Source: Achromobacter mucicolens
GTDB taxonomy: Bacteria; Pseudomonadota; Gammaproteobacteria; Burkholderiales; Burkholderiaceae_B
Direction: 5' to 3'
DNA: 64,000 bases
Assembly (NCBI RefSeq): GCF_902859725.1
Contig: NZ_CADIJP010000001.1
Coordinates: 124,001 to 188,000 of the forward strand
The notes below the pieces were generated by a model. That model worked only from the letters and a program-made list of their open reading frames with translations. It was not told the DNA's origin and did no database searches. The translations under genes were made by a program, and so were the position numbers. Of this stretch, positions 7,042 to 15,722 are shown in pieces; the stretch's first letter is position 1; each line of letters starts with the position of its first letter.

Positions 7042-9231
7042 GTGGGTAAAGCATCGAATGGCCGTCAAGGCAGGCAGAAGGGCGTCGCCCGGGCGGTGAA
7101 ACAGGCGTTGGCGGGCAGCGCCGCGCTTTATGCCGCCTCGGTATCGGCGCAGACGCAGGCGCCGGCCGCGATCACCGTCCTGCCTACCGTTACGGTGACC
7201 AGCGCGCCCGTCGCCCTTGGCGAGGCGCCCGCGCCCATCGCCGGCGGTCTGATCGGCGGCGGCGCCCGCATGGGCATCCTGGGCAACACGTCCGTCATGG
7301 ACACCCCGTTCAGCGTCACCAGCTATACCGCGCAGACGATCGAGAACGAGCAGGCCCGGTCGGTCGCCGACGTGGCCACCATGGATCCGTCCGTGCGCAT
7401 GAGCAGTGCCCGTTCCAACATCAACGAAGACCTCACCATCCGCGGCTTCAATGTGCCGACCGCGGACTTCGCGTTCAACGGCATGTTCGGCCTGACGCCC
7501 TATTGGCGCGCACCGGTCGAGACCCTGGAACGCGTGGAGATCATCAAGGGACCGTCGGCGGCGCTCTTCGGCATGACGCCGGGCGGCAGCGTGGGGGGCG
7601 TCGTCAATCTGGTGCCTAAACGCGCCACCGATGAGCCCATCACCCGGGTCACGGGATCGGTCATGTCGGACTCCGTCTTTGGCGTGCATGCCGACGTGGG
7701 ACGCCGCTTCGGTCCCGACAACGCGTTTGGCATCCGCGTGAACGGGATGCTGCGCGACGGCGACACGCCAATCAAGGACCAGTCGACACGCGAAGCGCTG
7801 GGGTCGGTTGCGCTGGATTATCGCGGTGAAAAGCTGCGGTCCTCCCTGGACCTGATCTGGCAGAAGGAACGCATCGACAACGTCGTACGCCAGTTTCAGC
7901 TTGGCGCGGACCTGGCCTCGATTCCCGAGGCGCCGAGCAACAAGAATCCGTATCCGGGCCTGGGCTGGAGCGACGGCCGCAATACCGCCGGCGTGTTCAA
8001 GATCGAATACGACATCACCGACTACCTGACTGCCTACGCAGGCTACGGCCAACGCAAGCTGGACTGGGACGCCTTCGCCGCCAACCCGGTGCTGCAGAAC
8101 ACGCAGGGCGATTACTCCTTCTTCGGCGGCTGGCAGCGGATGACGGTCGACAGCAAGTCCACCGAAGCCGGCCTGCGCAGCAACTTCAAGACCGGCCCCG
8201 TGAGCCACAAGGTCGCCTTCAGCTACACGCTGCTGGACCAGAAGTCAGATCTGGGTTTCTACACCGGTTTCCCGCCGGGCAATTCCAATATCTACGCCGG
8301 CAACATCTTCGACACGCCGTCCATCTCCGGCATCAGCAATCCGCTTAACCGCTACCAGAGCACCAAGCTGACCAGCTACGCGCTGGCAGACACCCTGGGT
8401 TTCATGGACGACCGGCTGCAACTGACGCTGGGCGCGCGCCGCCAGAACGTGCAGGGCCAGAACTACAACTTCGCCAACGGCGAGCCCAGCGGCCCGCGCT
8501 ATGACAAGAGTGCCACCACGCCGCTGGCCGGCGTCGTCTTCAAGGTGCGGCCGGATCTGTCGGTCTACGCCAGCTACGTCGAAGGCCTGTCGCAGGGCGA
8601 CACCGCGCCCACCAGCGCGGCCATCACCAATCCAGGCGAAACCCTGTCGCCCTTCAAGTCCAAGCAGAAGGAACTGGGCGTCAAGTACAACCTGAACGAC
8701 GACATGCTGGCCACTGTCGCGCTCTTTGAACTGACGCGCCCCAGCTCCGGCATCTCGGGCAACACCTTTGGCGAATTCGGCGAACAACGCAACCGAGGCG
8801 TCGAAGCCAGCTTTGCCGGCGAAGTCACCAAGGGCGTGCGCCTGTTGGGCGGCATCAGCTACATCGACGCCGTCATCAACAAGGCCACCACGCCTGGCCT
8901 GCAGGGCAACAAGGCCGTCGGCGTGCCCGACTGGCAATTCAACCTGGGTGCCGAATGGGACACTCCATTCGTCCCGGGTCTGACGGTGTTGGGCCGCGTC
9001 ATCTACACCGACAGGACGTATGCCAACGCGGACAACACCTTGTCGGTACCAAGCTGGACCCGCGTTGACGCCGGCGCGCGCTACGAGACCAAGATCAGCG
9101 GCACCCCCGTCACCTTCCGCTTCAACGTCGAGAACCTGTTCAACCGGAACTACTGGGGCACCGCCACGGCAGGCTACCTGTTCGTGGGCTCGCCGCGCAC
9201 CTACACGTTCTCGACCAGCATCGCCTTCTAA
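7042..9231 (+). CDS. TonB-dependent siderophore receptor
   Basis: The 729-residue outer-membrane receptor has a signal peptide ending near SVSA (about residue 36), a TonB-box-like LPTVTVTSA, and a plug domain with ERVEIIKGPSAALFGM and GGSVGGVVNLVPKRA. A long beta-barrel follows, with the usual C-terminal NLFNRNYWGTA and a terminal Phe. Receptors of this type import ferric siderophores using energy from TonB-ExbB-ExbD, which are not in the window; the siderophore cannot be read. GTG at 7042 is the only start available, because the frame closes with a TAA at 7018-7020. A Fur-box-like site lies just upstream. The PepSY gene follows after ten bases. Confidence 0.93.
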   Translation: MGKASNGRQGRQKGVARAVKQALAGSAALYAASVSAQTQAPAAITVLPTVTVTSAPVALGEAPAPIAGGLIGGGARMGILGNTSVMDTPFSVTSYTAQTIENEQARSVADVATMDPSVRMSSARSNINEDLTIRGFNVPTADFAFNGMFGLTPYWRAPVETLERVEIIKGPSAALFGMTPGGSVGGVVNLVPKRATDEPITRVTGSVMSDSVFGVHADVGRRFGPDNAFGIRVNGMLRDGDTPIKDQSTREALGSVALDYRGEKLRSSLDLIWQKERIDNVVRQFQLGADLASIPEAPSNKNPYPGLGWSDGRNTAGVFKIEYDITDYLTAYAGYGQRKLDWDAFAANPVLQNTQGDYSFFGGWQRMTVDSKSTEAGLRSNFKTGPVSHKVAFSYTLLDQKSDLGFYTGFPPGNSNIYAGNIFDTPSISGISNPLNRYQSTKLTSYALADTLGFMDDRLQLTLGARRQNVQGQNYNFANGEPSGPRYDKSATTPLAGVVFKVRPDLSVYASYVEGLSQGDTAPTSAAITNPGETLSPFKSKQKELGVKYNLNDDMLATVALFELTRPSSGISGNTFGEFGEQRNRGVEASFAGEVTKGVRLLGGISYIDAVINKATTPGLQGNKAVGVPDWQFNLGAEWDTPFVPGLTVLGRVIYTDRTYANADNTLSVPSWTRVDAGARYETKISGTPVTFRFNVENLFNRNYWGTATAGYLFVGSPRTYTFSTSIAF

Positions 9232-9241
9232 GGAAGCTGAG

Positions 9242-10411
9242 ATGTCCACGCAAGCCTGGTCCTGGATACACAAGTGGAGCAGTCTGGTCTGCACGGTCTT
9301 CATGCTGCTGCTGTGCGTGACCGGACTACCCCTGATATTCCACGAAGAGATCGAGCACCTGTCGGGCGTGGTTGAAGCGCCGCCCATGCCCGCTGGCACG
9401 CCTAACGCCAGCATGGACCAGATCGCCCAGACCGCGCTGGAGCGCCGCCCGGGCGAAGTCATCCGCTACATGTTTTGGGATCAGGACGAGCACCCCGACA
9501 TCACGTATGTCTCGATGGCCAGCGCCGTCGACGCGCCGCCCGAGGAAAACAACGCCGTCGTCATCGACTCGCGCACGGCCAAGGTCCTGGACGAACCGGC
9601 CACCGACGAAGGCTTCATGTACGTCATGCTCAAGCTGCATACCGACATGTTCGCCGGCTTGCCGGGGATGCTGTTCCTGGGTGCGATGGGCCTCTTGATG
9701 GTGGTCGCCATCGTGTCCGGTGTGGTGCTGTATTACCCCTTCATGCGCCGCCTGAAATTTGGCGCGCTGCGCACCCAGCGCAGCACCCGTGTCAAATGGC
9801 TGGACTGGCATAACCTGCTGGGCATCGTCACCGTCGTGTGGCTGCTGGTCGTTGGCATCACGGGCAGCATCAATACGCTGAACCGCGTCGTGCTTAGCCT
9901 CTGGCAGATGGACCAGATGGCGGAAATGACCGCGCCGTTCCGCGGCCTGCCGCCCGTCACGCAGCCCGCGCATCTGGAAGCTTCCATCCGCACGGCACGC
10001 GCCGCCGTGCCGGACATGGCGGTGAGCCTCGTCGCGTTTCCGGGGACGATGTTTTCCAGTCCGCATCACTACACGTTTTTCATGAAGGGCAACACGCCCG
10101 TGACCTCGCGCCTGCTAAAGCCCGCGCTGGTGGACGCCACTAACGGCGAGCTGACCGACACGCGAGAGATGCCCTGGTACGTAAAAACCCTGTTCCTATC
10201 GCAGCCGCTGCATTTTGGTGATTACGGCGGCCTGCCGCTCAAGATTCTTTGGGCGGTGCTGGATCTCTTTGCAATCGTGGTGCTGGGTAGCGGGCTGTAT
10301 CTATGGCTGCGCAAGCCCAAGGCGGCAACGGCTTCGAAACCGTTGGCCCCGGATGCAGCAGAGACCGCCGGGGCGCTGCGGCAGGGTGATCGGCAAGGGG
10401 CAGCGCAATGA
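9242..10411 (+). CDS. PepSY-domain inner-membrane protein (putative ferric-siderophore reductase)
   Basis: The 389-residue protein starts MSTQAWSWIHKWSSLVCTVF. It has four likely membrane helices: an N-terminal one (about 15-35), two around 140-165 and 195-220, and one near the C-terminus. Conserved histidines sit in WIHKW, LKLHTD, DWHNLLG and QPLHFGDYGG, the arrangement of PepSY-associated membrane proteins. Such proteins next to siderophore receptors are thought to reduce ferric iron or bind haem at the inner membrane. An AAGGA motif precedes the ATG, ten bases after the receptor stop. The stop overlaps the next small gene by four bases, so the three genes form one iron-regulated operon. 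Confidence 0.87.
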   Translation: MSTQAWSWIHKWSSLVCTVFMLLLCVTGLPLIFHEEIEHLSGVVEAPPMPAGTPNASMDQIAQTALERRPGEVIRYMFWDQDEHPDITYVSMASAVDAPPEENNAVVIDSRTAKVLDEPATDEGFMYVMLKLHTDMFAGLPGMLFLGAMGLLMVVAIVSGVVLYYPFMRRLKFGALRTQRSTRVKWLDWHNLLGIVTVVWLLVVGITGSINTLNRVVLSLWQMDQMAEMTAPFRGLPPVTQPAHLEASIRTARAAVPDMAVSLVAFPGTMFSSPHHYTFFMKGNTPVTSRLLKPALVDATNGELTDTREMPWYVKTLFLSQPLHFGDYGGLPLKILWAVLDLFAIVVLGSGLYLWLRKPKAATASKPLAPDAAETAGALRQGDRQGAAQ

Positions 10412-10620
10412 GCAAGAACGTTGATGCGCGCGGCGCGCGGACCGAGAACCTGCAATCGGCGGGCGAGGTGTTCCGCGTGCCGATCTGGCTAGGCGTGGCC
10501 TCGGTGGTGGGGCTGGTGTCGGCGCTGCTGGGCGATGGGGTGTGGGACGGGGGGTCGTGGTTGGCGATCTTTGCGCCGGTCGGGGCGGTCTGGTGGGCTT
10601 GGCGGCGCCGGGGCGGATAG
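10408..10620 (+). CDS. Small membrane protein of the siderophore operon (70 aa)
   Basis: The 70-residue protein starts at an ATGA overlap with the PepSY gene. It has a polar N-terminus of about 25 residues, then two hydrophobic segments (IWLGVASVVGLVSALLG and WLAIFAPVGAVWWAW), and ends in the positive tail RRRGG. The translational coupling and the position last in the receptor operon suggest a membrane subunit or accessory of the PepSY protein. I do not recognise a named family. Confidence 0.78.
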   Translation: MSKNVDARGARTENLQSAGEVFRVPIWLGVASVVGLVSALLGDGVWDGGSWLAIFAPVGAVWWAWRRRGG

Positions 10621-10649
10621 GGCCGCCTTCTGATTCGGCCGGCCTGGCG

Positions 10650-11279
10650 TCAATGGCGCGCGGCCATCAGCGTAAGCACATCGCTCAGCGAACGTACGGA
10701 CTCCGCTGAATTCGATGTTGTTGCGTGCCGGTCCAGGTGATACCCGTGCATGCCGAACTTTCGAGGCCCGATCATGTCGGCCTCGATGGTGTCGCCGATC
10801 ATCAGGACTTCATCGGGCTGGCAAGCAATGCCCTCGCACAGATACTGATAGATCTCGGGCTGCGGCTTCACTGCCCCGGCCTCGTACGACCAAGCGCAAA
10901 AGTCTGGCTGAAACGGCAGCAAGTCCAGAACCGGCGGGCCGTACGGCGCCGCCAGGTTGGAACACAGCGCCACCTTGATGCCGCGCGCCTTCAGTGCATG
11001 CAGCGTCGGCGCGGCGTCCGGGAACAACGTGATGGAATCAAGCTCTTCGCGCAGCTCGGCTTCGAGTGCGCTTAGTGCATCTTCGCTGATCATTCCGCCA
11101 AACAAACGGGCAGCCTGCCGCAGGTCGATCGCACTGCTCATCGCCCGAATGCCGTCGTCGCGTTGGCGCGGGCGGCCCGCTTCGTGCAGCAGGCGGACCA
11201 GCTTGCGGAACGGACGGGTTGGCCGATCGATGTTGACCAAGGTTCCGAATACGTCGAATGCCACGGCCTTGATTGCCAT
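10650..11279 (-). CDS. HAD-superfamily hydrolase (2-haloacid-dehalogenase-like)
   Basis: The 209-residue protein contains the HAD motifs in order. Motif I is AVAFDVFGTLVN, in which the Asp of DVFGT is the nucleophile; the second Asp of DxD is replaced, as in dehalogenase-like members. Motif II is ALCSN, motif III the Lys of GAVKPQPEIY, and motif IV LMIGDTIEADMIG. A helical cap lies between motifs I and II. The substrate is unknown; phosphatase or dehalogenase chemistry is possible. It is transcribed toward the siderophore operon and appears monocistronic. Confidence 0.85.
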   Translation of the reverse strand: MAIKAVAFDVFGTLVNIDRPTRPFRKLVRLLHEAGRPRQRDDGIRAMSSAIDLRQAARLFGGMISEDALSALEAELREELDSITLFPDAAPTLHALKARGIKVALCSNLAAPYGPPVLDLLPFQPDFCAWSYEAGAVKPQPEIYQYLCEGIACQPDEVLMIGDTIEADMIGPRKFGMHGYHLDRHATTSNSAESVRSLSDVLTLMAARH

Positions 11280-11429
11280 TGAACCTCCTGCGCCAATGAA
11301 GCTTTCCGTTGGTTGGCCGGATCGTGATGTCCAGCCTGTCTGCGACGGAATTCTAGCGGTAAAGGTGCGGCAGCTTGATTGCTCCCCTGGCCTTAGGTGA
11401 GCAGGGAGGCACCAGCGCCGGGTGCGGGA

Positions 11430-12185
11430 CTACTCGTCGCGCCCGACCGTGACGAATATGCCGTCGGCTTCATTCAATCCGCGACCCGCCGGCAGGATCA
11501 ATACCGACACGTCATCGGGCAGATGGGACGCCAGTGCTTTCAGCCGTTCGCTGACGACGCTCTCCAACGAGTCGCGGCGTGCCTCCGCCGACACAGAAAG
11601 GCTTAACCCAACCTTGTTCCAGGCTTCCCAGGATTGCGGCGCTTGCAGGTATGTCAATGTCGCCCATTCCGATGGGTTGATGACGGTGCCGTCCGCCAGC
11701 TTTGGGGGCGCATCACTCCAGGCTTCGAGCTTCTCGCGTGTCGCGCCGGAATAGATCCACGCGTGGGGCGGGCGGACGCCCTGGGTGGGCTGGGCGGAAA
11801 TCCCCAGTTTGGAGGCCAGCGCCTCCAAGGCCTGATCCGTGGACAGCTTGGCGTCCCGAAGCCGCGCGGGGTCGATCGAAAGCCAAAGCTGGATGGGTTC
11901 CGGCACATTGCTCCAAACCTGGGTGATGGTTTGGTTATCGCCAATGCCACGACCGATCTTGTCGGCCACCAGTTGTTGCAGCTCGGGCTTGCTGAGACGC
12001 GGGCTGGCCACGAGCAGGTAGAGATCCGCGCTGGGAACGGCGCCCCACACTAGGGTTGGCGGCTGGATGGCGTCTGGGGACGTGGTCTGCGTGGCAGTTG
12101 CGGGCAGGCAGACGCAGAAGACCAATGCGGCAAGCAAGCTGCAGCGCGTGGTCTGCAAGCGGGAAATCCAGGTGTTCAGAGGCAT
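11430..12185 (-). CDS. Exported protein resembling a single RND-pump porter subdomain
   Basis: The 251-residue protein has a clear signal peptide (about residues 1-32: charged start, LLAALVFCVCLPATATQ core and cleavage region). The mature part contains IQLWLSIDPARLRDAKLSTD followed by QALEALASKLGISAQ. This closely resembles the porter-subdomain pattern of RND efflux pumps (MexB-type RIWLDPAKLAKFNLT, then DVVNAIQAQNVQVSAG). The flanking TITQVWSNVPEP fits the strand before that motif. No membrane helices follow, so it would be a free periplasmic domain. There are no pump genes next to it. Function unknown; the RND resemblance is from reading, not from a profile search. Confidence 0.68.
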   Translation of the reverse strand: MPLNTWISRLQTTRCSLLAALVFCVCLPATATQTTSPDAIQPPTLVWGAVPSADLYLLVASPRLSKPELQQLVADKIGRGIGDNQTITQVWSNVPEPIQLWLSIDPARLRDAKLSTDQALEALASKLGISAQPTQGVRPPHAWIYSGATREKLEAWSDAPPKLADGTVINPSEWATLTYLQAPQSWEAWNKVGLSLSVSAEARRDSLESVVSERLKALASHLPDDVSVLILPAGRGLNEADGIFVTVGRDE

Positions 12186-12532
12186 ACGGGCTTAGTTATT
12201 CGAATGCTGGTGAATCCCACGCGCGATGGTCACGAGCAGGGATTCAACGGACGTGCTCATTGTTTCGATACCGGTCTACCGACGCGCCGTTTCGCGCTTC
12301 TGACGGATCTGATGGTTGAGGGTTCGTGGATTATCCCAGACGAAGAAAAACCTGCACCGCGTTAGCGGGTGCGGGTTTAAGTACTACCTGATATCAATCC
12401 AGACAGATAGGCGTTTGCCGCGCCGCTCAAATTGAAACGAGCGCAACCGACGTCGGGCCAACCGACGTTGACAACCAACGCGCTCATGCACTCACGCGCC
12501 GCGGCGGGGGCCGATCGCGGCGCGTGCACCGA
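12186..12532. other. Intergenic region with one terminator and no supported gene
   Basis: This 347-base gap lies between two minus-strand genes. It contains a minus-strand terminator at 12346-12375. The remainder, including the promoter region of the exported RND-like protein, shows no convincing coding sequence. Confidence 0.55.
12346..12375 (-). terminator. Rho-independent terminator of the LamG gene remnant
   Basis: On the minus strand a CCCGCACCCGC / GCGGTGCAGG hairpin with a TAAC loop and one bulged base is followed by TTTTTC. It lies about 160 bases downstream of the LamG reading frame. Confidence 0.65.
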
Positions 12533-13234
12533 TCAACGCCGACGCGCGGTCAGCCAGTCAATCGGCTGTAGCGCCCGATCCACAATACGCACTTCGCCCA
12601 CGCTGCCAAAGAAGCCATCGGCCCGCGCGCCATCCCACGAACCCGCGCCGATCACCCAAGGCATATTGGCAGCCAGCGTCGCCAGGCCCGGCGCGTCCGA
12701 CGTATTGCGCAGCACCGGCGCGCCTTCCACGTACAGAATGGTTTCGTGCGTGGTGTCGTCGTTCACCACTGCCACGTGCATCCACTTGTCGGGAATGATC
12801 TCGCCAGACCAGTTGGCCTTGGCGCCGCGCGTGCCTGACACATCGGGCACGACTTCCCATTGGATTTCGCGCAGGCTCGAAATTGCGAACAGCAGCGGCG
12901 GCGACTCCGGGTCTCCCCCGGTAAATCCTGGCAGATCACCGCGCTTGCCGTCGCGGGTCATGATGTTCATCCACGCATGCTTGGACGCCACCCAATCGCG
13001 GTCGATCTTGATGAAGGCTTCCACCGTGTAACCGTTGGGCGCGGTTTGGCCGTTGATGATGGCAGCGGCGTCCGTCGTGAAGTAGCTCATGCGGGCCGTG
13101 TTCTTGTCGGTGTTCAGGAACCGCACCGAGCCCGGCGCTGAGCGTAGCGCCTTGAATTCCTTGTTCAACCCGCCGAATCTCTTGGCGAAATCGATCTTGA
13201 TGGTGAGCTGCTCGTTCGCGCCGATCGAACGTGT
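12533..13234 (-). pseudogene. LamG/concanavalin-like domain protein, 5'-truncated remnant
   Basis: The frame is open from a stop at 13235-13237 to 12533. Coding character continues upstream of the first possible start (TTG at 13168): residues SIGANEQLTIKIDFAKRFGG precede LNKEFKALR without an ATG or GTG. The body is a complete LamG-like jellyroll (GYTVEAFIKID, KWMHVAVVNDD, ILYVEGAPV, GSVGEVRIVDRAL). The frame is lost abruptly near 13232, next to the low-G+C restriction-modification island. The missing N-terminal part probably carried an enzyme domain, since LamG often ends larger secreted proteins. I infer loss of the 5' part by island insertion or deletion. It could still be expressed from the TTG. 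Confidence 0.65.
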
Positions 13235-13333
13235 TCAGCGTGTTCTTGGGCTTTCGCGGCCCACGGCGAGAACGGCAGTACCCCGAATTGCATTTGAGAT
13301 AGGCGTACGGGTCAGCCCACCAAGGATTGTCTA

Positions 13334-14212
13334 TTAAAGAGCAATCTTCCTCAGAAACTCCTGCGCACCGTCGTCGTCTTTGAATGACGCTCGGATAGAG
13401 TCTTCGTTGTCGTAGTCAACTATGACCTCGATTTTTTGTAGCGCGCCTGCTGCCTTTATCTTGTCCAGCCTATGCAATTGTTGGATAGCTTCTTGAACGT
13501 TGCTGCATATAACCTCGGTGCCAAAGAGAGGAATTAAAATAACGCGCGTGATCAATCGCTCAAGCGATTTTTGTAGCGCAGTCATGAAGGCATCCGTCTC
13601 GGTCTTTGAGGCGGCTATTAATGCATTGCGCAGCGTTGTTTTATCAGCTTCAGTGAGTGCTAAAAGTCGTTGATCGGCAGCCGTAAATTCGGCGTCGGAA
13701 GTGCTCTCGTCAAACGCAATGTCGAAATTTATAGCTTTAAATGCATTCACTACATCACTGTACGGGATGTATAGAATGGAAAACCGATGCCTTCGAAGCT
13801 GTTCCAGTGCCGGCTTAGTAAATTCTCCAGCTAACACAGCACCAAAAAAGGGTGCGGAGAGCTGGTGGGCCTCGATGATGGGAAGTATGGCCGCTTGTAT
13901 TTCTTGTGCTTTGTTTTTTGAATGTTTGGTGTATCGGCGCCAGGCGGCTTCGATGAATGCAACTGGAATTCCGCGGGTTTCTTCTGAGCCGCCTGCCTCA
14001 ATTACGAAGTCCAAGTCGTGAGTGTTCCCATATTTATCCTCCCACGTAACTTTTTTTCCAGGGCGCGCGCGTCTGCTTTTCTGCCAGTCTAGATAAAAAC
14101 TCTTCGCTTTTGCGAAATTTTCCAGGCGTGGCTTCAAAATCAAATATAAAACAACATACTCAAGCAGGTTGCCCAAGTCTTGACCGAATTTATGTGATGG
14201 AGATTGCGCCAT
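13334..14212 (-). CDS. Putative type II restriction endonuclease
   Basis: The 292-residue protein has A/T-rich codon use unlike its flanks. A candidate PD-(D/E)XK-like core is seen at NTHDLDFVIEAGG (Asp66/Asp68) followed by IPVAFIEAAWRRYTKHSKNK (Glu88), though the usual E-x-K is not canonical. The C-terminal half contains an ALQKSLERLITRVILIPLFG helix region. It starts three bases after the methyltransferase stop, on the same strand, the standard arrangement of a modification gene followed by its nuclease. The recognition sequence cannot be predicted. I base the nuclease call mainly on this pairing; it might be another type of methylase partner. Confidence 0.68.
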   Translation of the reverse strand: MAQSPSHKFGQDLGNLLEYVVLYLILKPRLENFAKAKSFYLDWQKSRRARPGKKVTWEDKYGNTHDLDFVIEAGGSEETRGIPVAFIEAAWRRYTKHSKNKAQEIQAAILPIIEAHQLSAPFFGAVLAGEFTKPALEQLRRHRFSILYIPYSDVVNAFKAINFDIAFDESTSDAEFTAADQRLLALTEADKTTLRNALIAASKTETDAFMTALQKSLERLITRVILIPLFGTEVICSNVQEAIQQLHRLDKIKAAGALQKIEVIVDYDNEDSIRASFKDDDGAQEFLRKIAL

Positions 14213-14215
14213 GCC

Positions 14216-15526
14216 TCACCCTTCGATCCAAAGTCGCCCTTCGTGAAGGGGGAAAGTGTGCTTGCGATTTTTCCACTTAACGTTCCGGTCTCGTATTTTT
14301 TCAAAAGACCACGATTTAAACCCTGAGGCGATTGCAAGCTCTCCAAACCAACGCTCAGCAGGGGCATGAACGCCATATGGAGCGGAGTCGCCGATGACAA
14401 GACACATGCTCGCTCCAGGCGTGGTTACGCGGCGCAAAGCGGTGAATGTTTCAGCCATATCTCCAAAATAAGCTGCAATCATCGTGTGATAGGCTTTCTT
14501 GCCGGCCTTTAATGAGCGAACTTCTGCCAATTCATTGCAGACTGCAGTCAGTTCGTCTCGAATTGGTGCAATTGCCGGTCTTGCAAGTAAGTCGTCAAGC
14601 TTTAACTTATCACTCGTAGCATGTTGTGAGCTCGAGCAGATTAGAAATTGACGGACCGTGTCGTGCAAATCTCCCCACGAACCTATCTCCCCCCAGAAGG
14701 TCATTTCGAGCCGAGTAGCATCCGCATAATCGTAGTTGTTAGCATACGGTGGCGATGTTATTACGAGGTCGACACGCTCGTCAGATATGCCTTTGAGTGT
14801 GCGCGCATCGCTCTGAAGTATTTGGGCGAGACTTCTTGTTTGTTTCTTTTGCATGTCGCGCATGTCATGAGCCATGATAATCGCTTGTGCGGTCAACGCA
14901 TCTGATGGGGTTGACACATTAGCCTTACGCTTGTTGGGTAAAACGTACTGCCACTGCGCCGTCCCAACGTGACTAGCCTGGCGAAGAATAGCGTTCAACG
15001 CGAGGAATACCAGTAGGCGGATATTTTCGGATAGGTCTCCGGCAATCCTTAAGTACGCGTCGCGAAGTTTGAAAAGTTCGACGAGCGTTTCGACTTCATA
15101 GCATTTTCTTAGGAGATCGGGAATTTCATCGCAGCTACTCGGTTGCAGCTTACGAGCAATCTTCTCTACGGTGTCAATCGCAGCTTCGAACGCTTCAGGG
15201 CTGGAGGACCAAGCCAGCTTACCGCGCGCTAAGCGATAGACAAACGGATGCGATTCGACACCGTACGATTCGACTCCGGCGCGGTCTGCCTCCACGCATA
15301 CCGTTCCTGAGCCGACGAATGGGTCGAGTATAACTTTTGCCGCTCGGTTTTCGATTACTTGCCTCACCCACTCAGACGAGAAGCCGGCTGAATACCGAAA
15401 CCATCGATGCACGGGGAGCTTCATATTTGGTGTAAAGGTTCCAGATTGCTCTGCATCAATGGTTGCTCTCGACTTCGTCGGAGGGGCTATTGTCTCGAAT
15501 AGCTCCGCTTGGGTGCTTGTGGTCAT
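14216..15526 (-). CDS. DNA methyltransferase (N4-cytosine/N6-adenine type), modification subunit
   Basis: The 436-residue protein has the SAM-binding motif I DPFVGSGT at residues 68-75 and the catalytic motif IV TSPPYANNYDYADATRLE at 257-274. The TSPPY form is typical of N4-cytosine and some N6-adenine methylases. A motif-X-like WFRYSAGFSSEWV precedes motif I, giving the order X-I-IV with a long insert (about 100-250) that may recognise DNA. Codon use is clearly less G+C-rich than the flanking core genes. It is transcribed first, with the putative nuclease gene following after three bases, so protection would be made before cleavage. Confidence 0.87.
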   Translation of the reverse strand: MTTSTQAELFETIAPPTKSRATIDAEQSGTFTPNMKLPVHRWFRYSAGFSSEWVRQVIENRAAKVILDPFVGSGTVCVEADRAGVESYGVESHPFVYRLARGKLAWSSSPEAFEAAIDTVEKIARKLQPSSCDEIPDLLRKCYEVETLVELFKLRDAYLRIAGDLSENIRLLVFLALNAILRQASHVGTAQWQYVLPNKRKANVSTPSDALTAQAIIMAHDMRDMQKKQTRSLAQILQSDARTLKGISDERVDLVITSPPYANNYDYADATRLEMTFWGEIGSWGDLHDTVRQFLICSSSQHATSDKLKLDDLLARPAIAPIRDELTAVCNELAEVRSLKAGKKAYHTMIAAYFGDMAETFTALRRVTTPGASMCLVIGDSAPYGVHAPAERWFGELAIASGFKSWSFEKIRDRNVKWKNRKHTFPLHEGRLWIEG

Positions 15527-15722
15527 AGATATCGTATGGTAAATGCGAGGGTAAAACCTTGCGTAAGATTATCGTGGCCGGCGGCGCGGGGGGCGCTTTT
15601 TGTACTTGTAAGAGGCGTCAGGTATTTAACTCATCCAAACTTTCAACCGAACGTTCGGCTCGAAGATGTGTATATCGTTTAAATATTTGCATAGCTTTGT
15701 GTCCACTGGTCTTCACTACCTT

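Noticed and set aside
12432-13031. Plus-strand frame opposite the LamG remnant
   Set aside because: The minus-strand frame shows a coherent LamG domain; the plus-strand frame is Ser/Arg/Thr-rich without any pattern.
13205-13235. Possible att copy of the tRNA-Leu 3' end (GCCGATCGAAC versus GCCGGAATCGAAC)
   Set aside because: The match is short with gaps and lies within residual LamG coding sequence; it is not convincing as attL.
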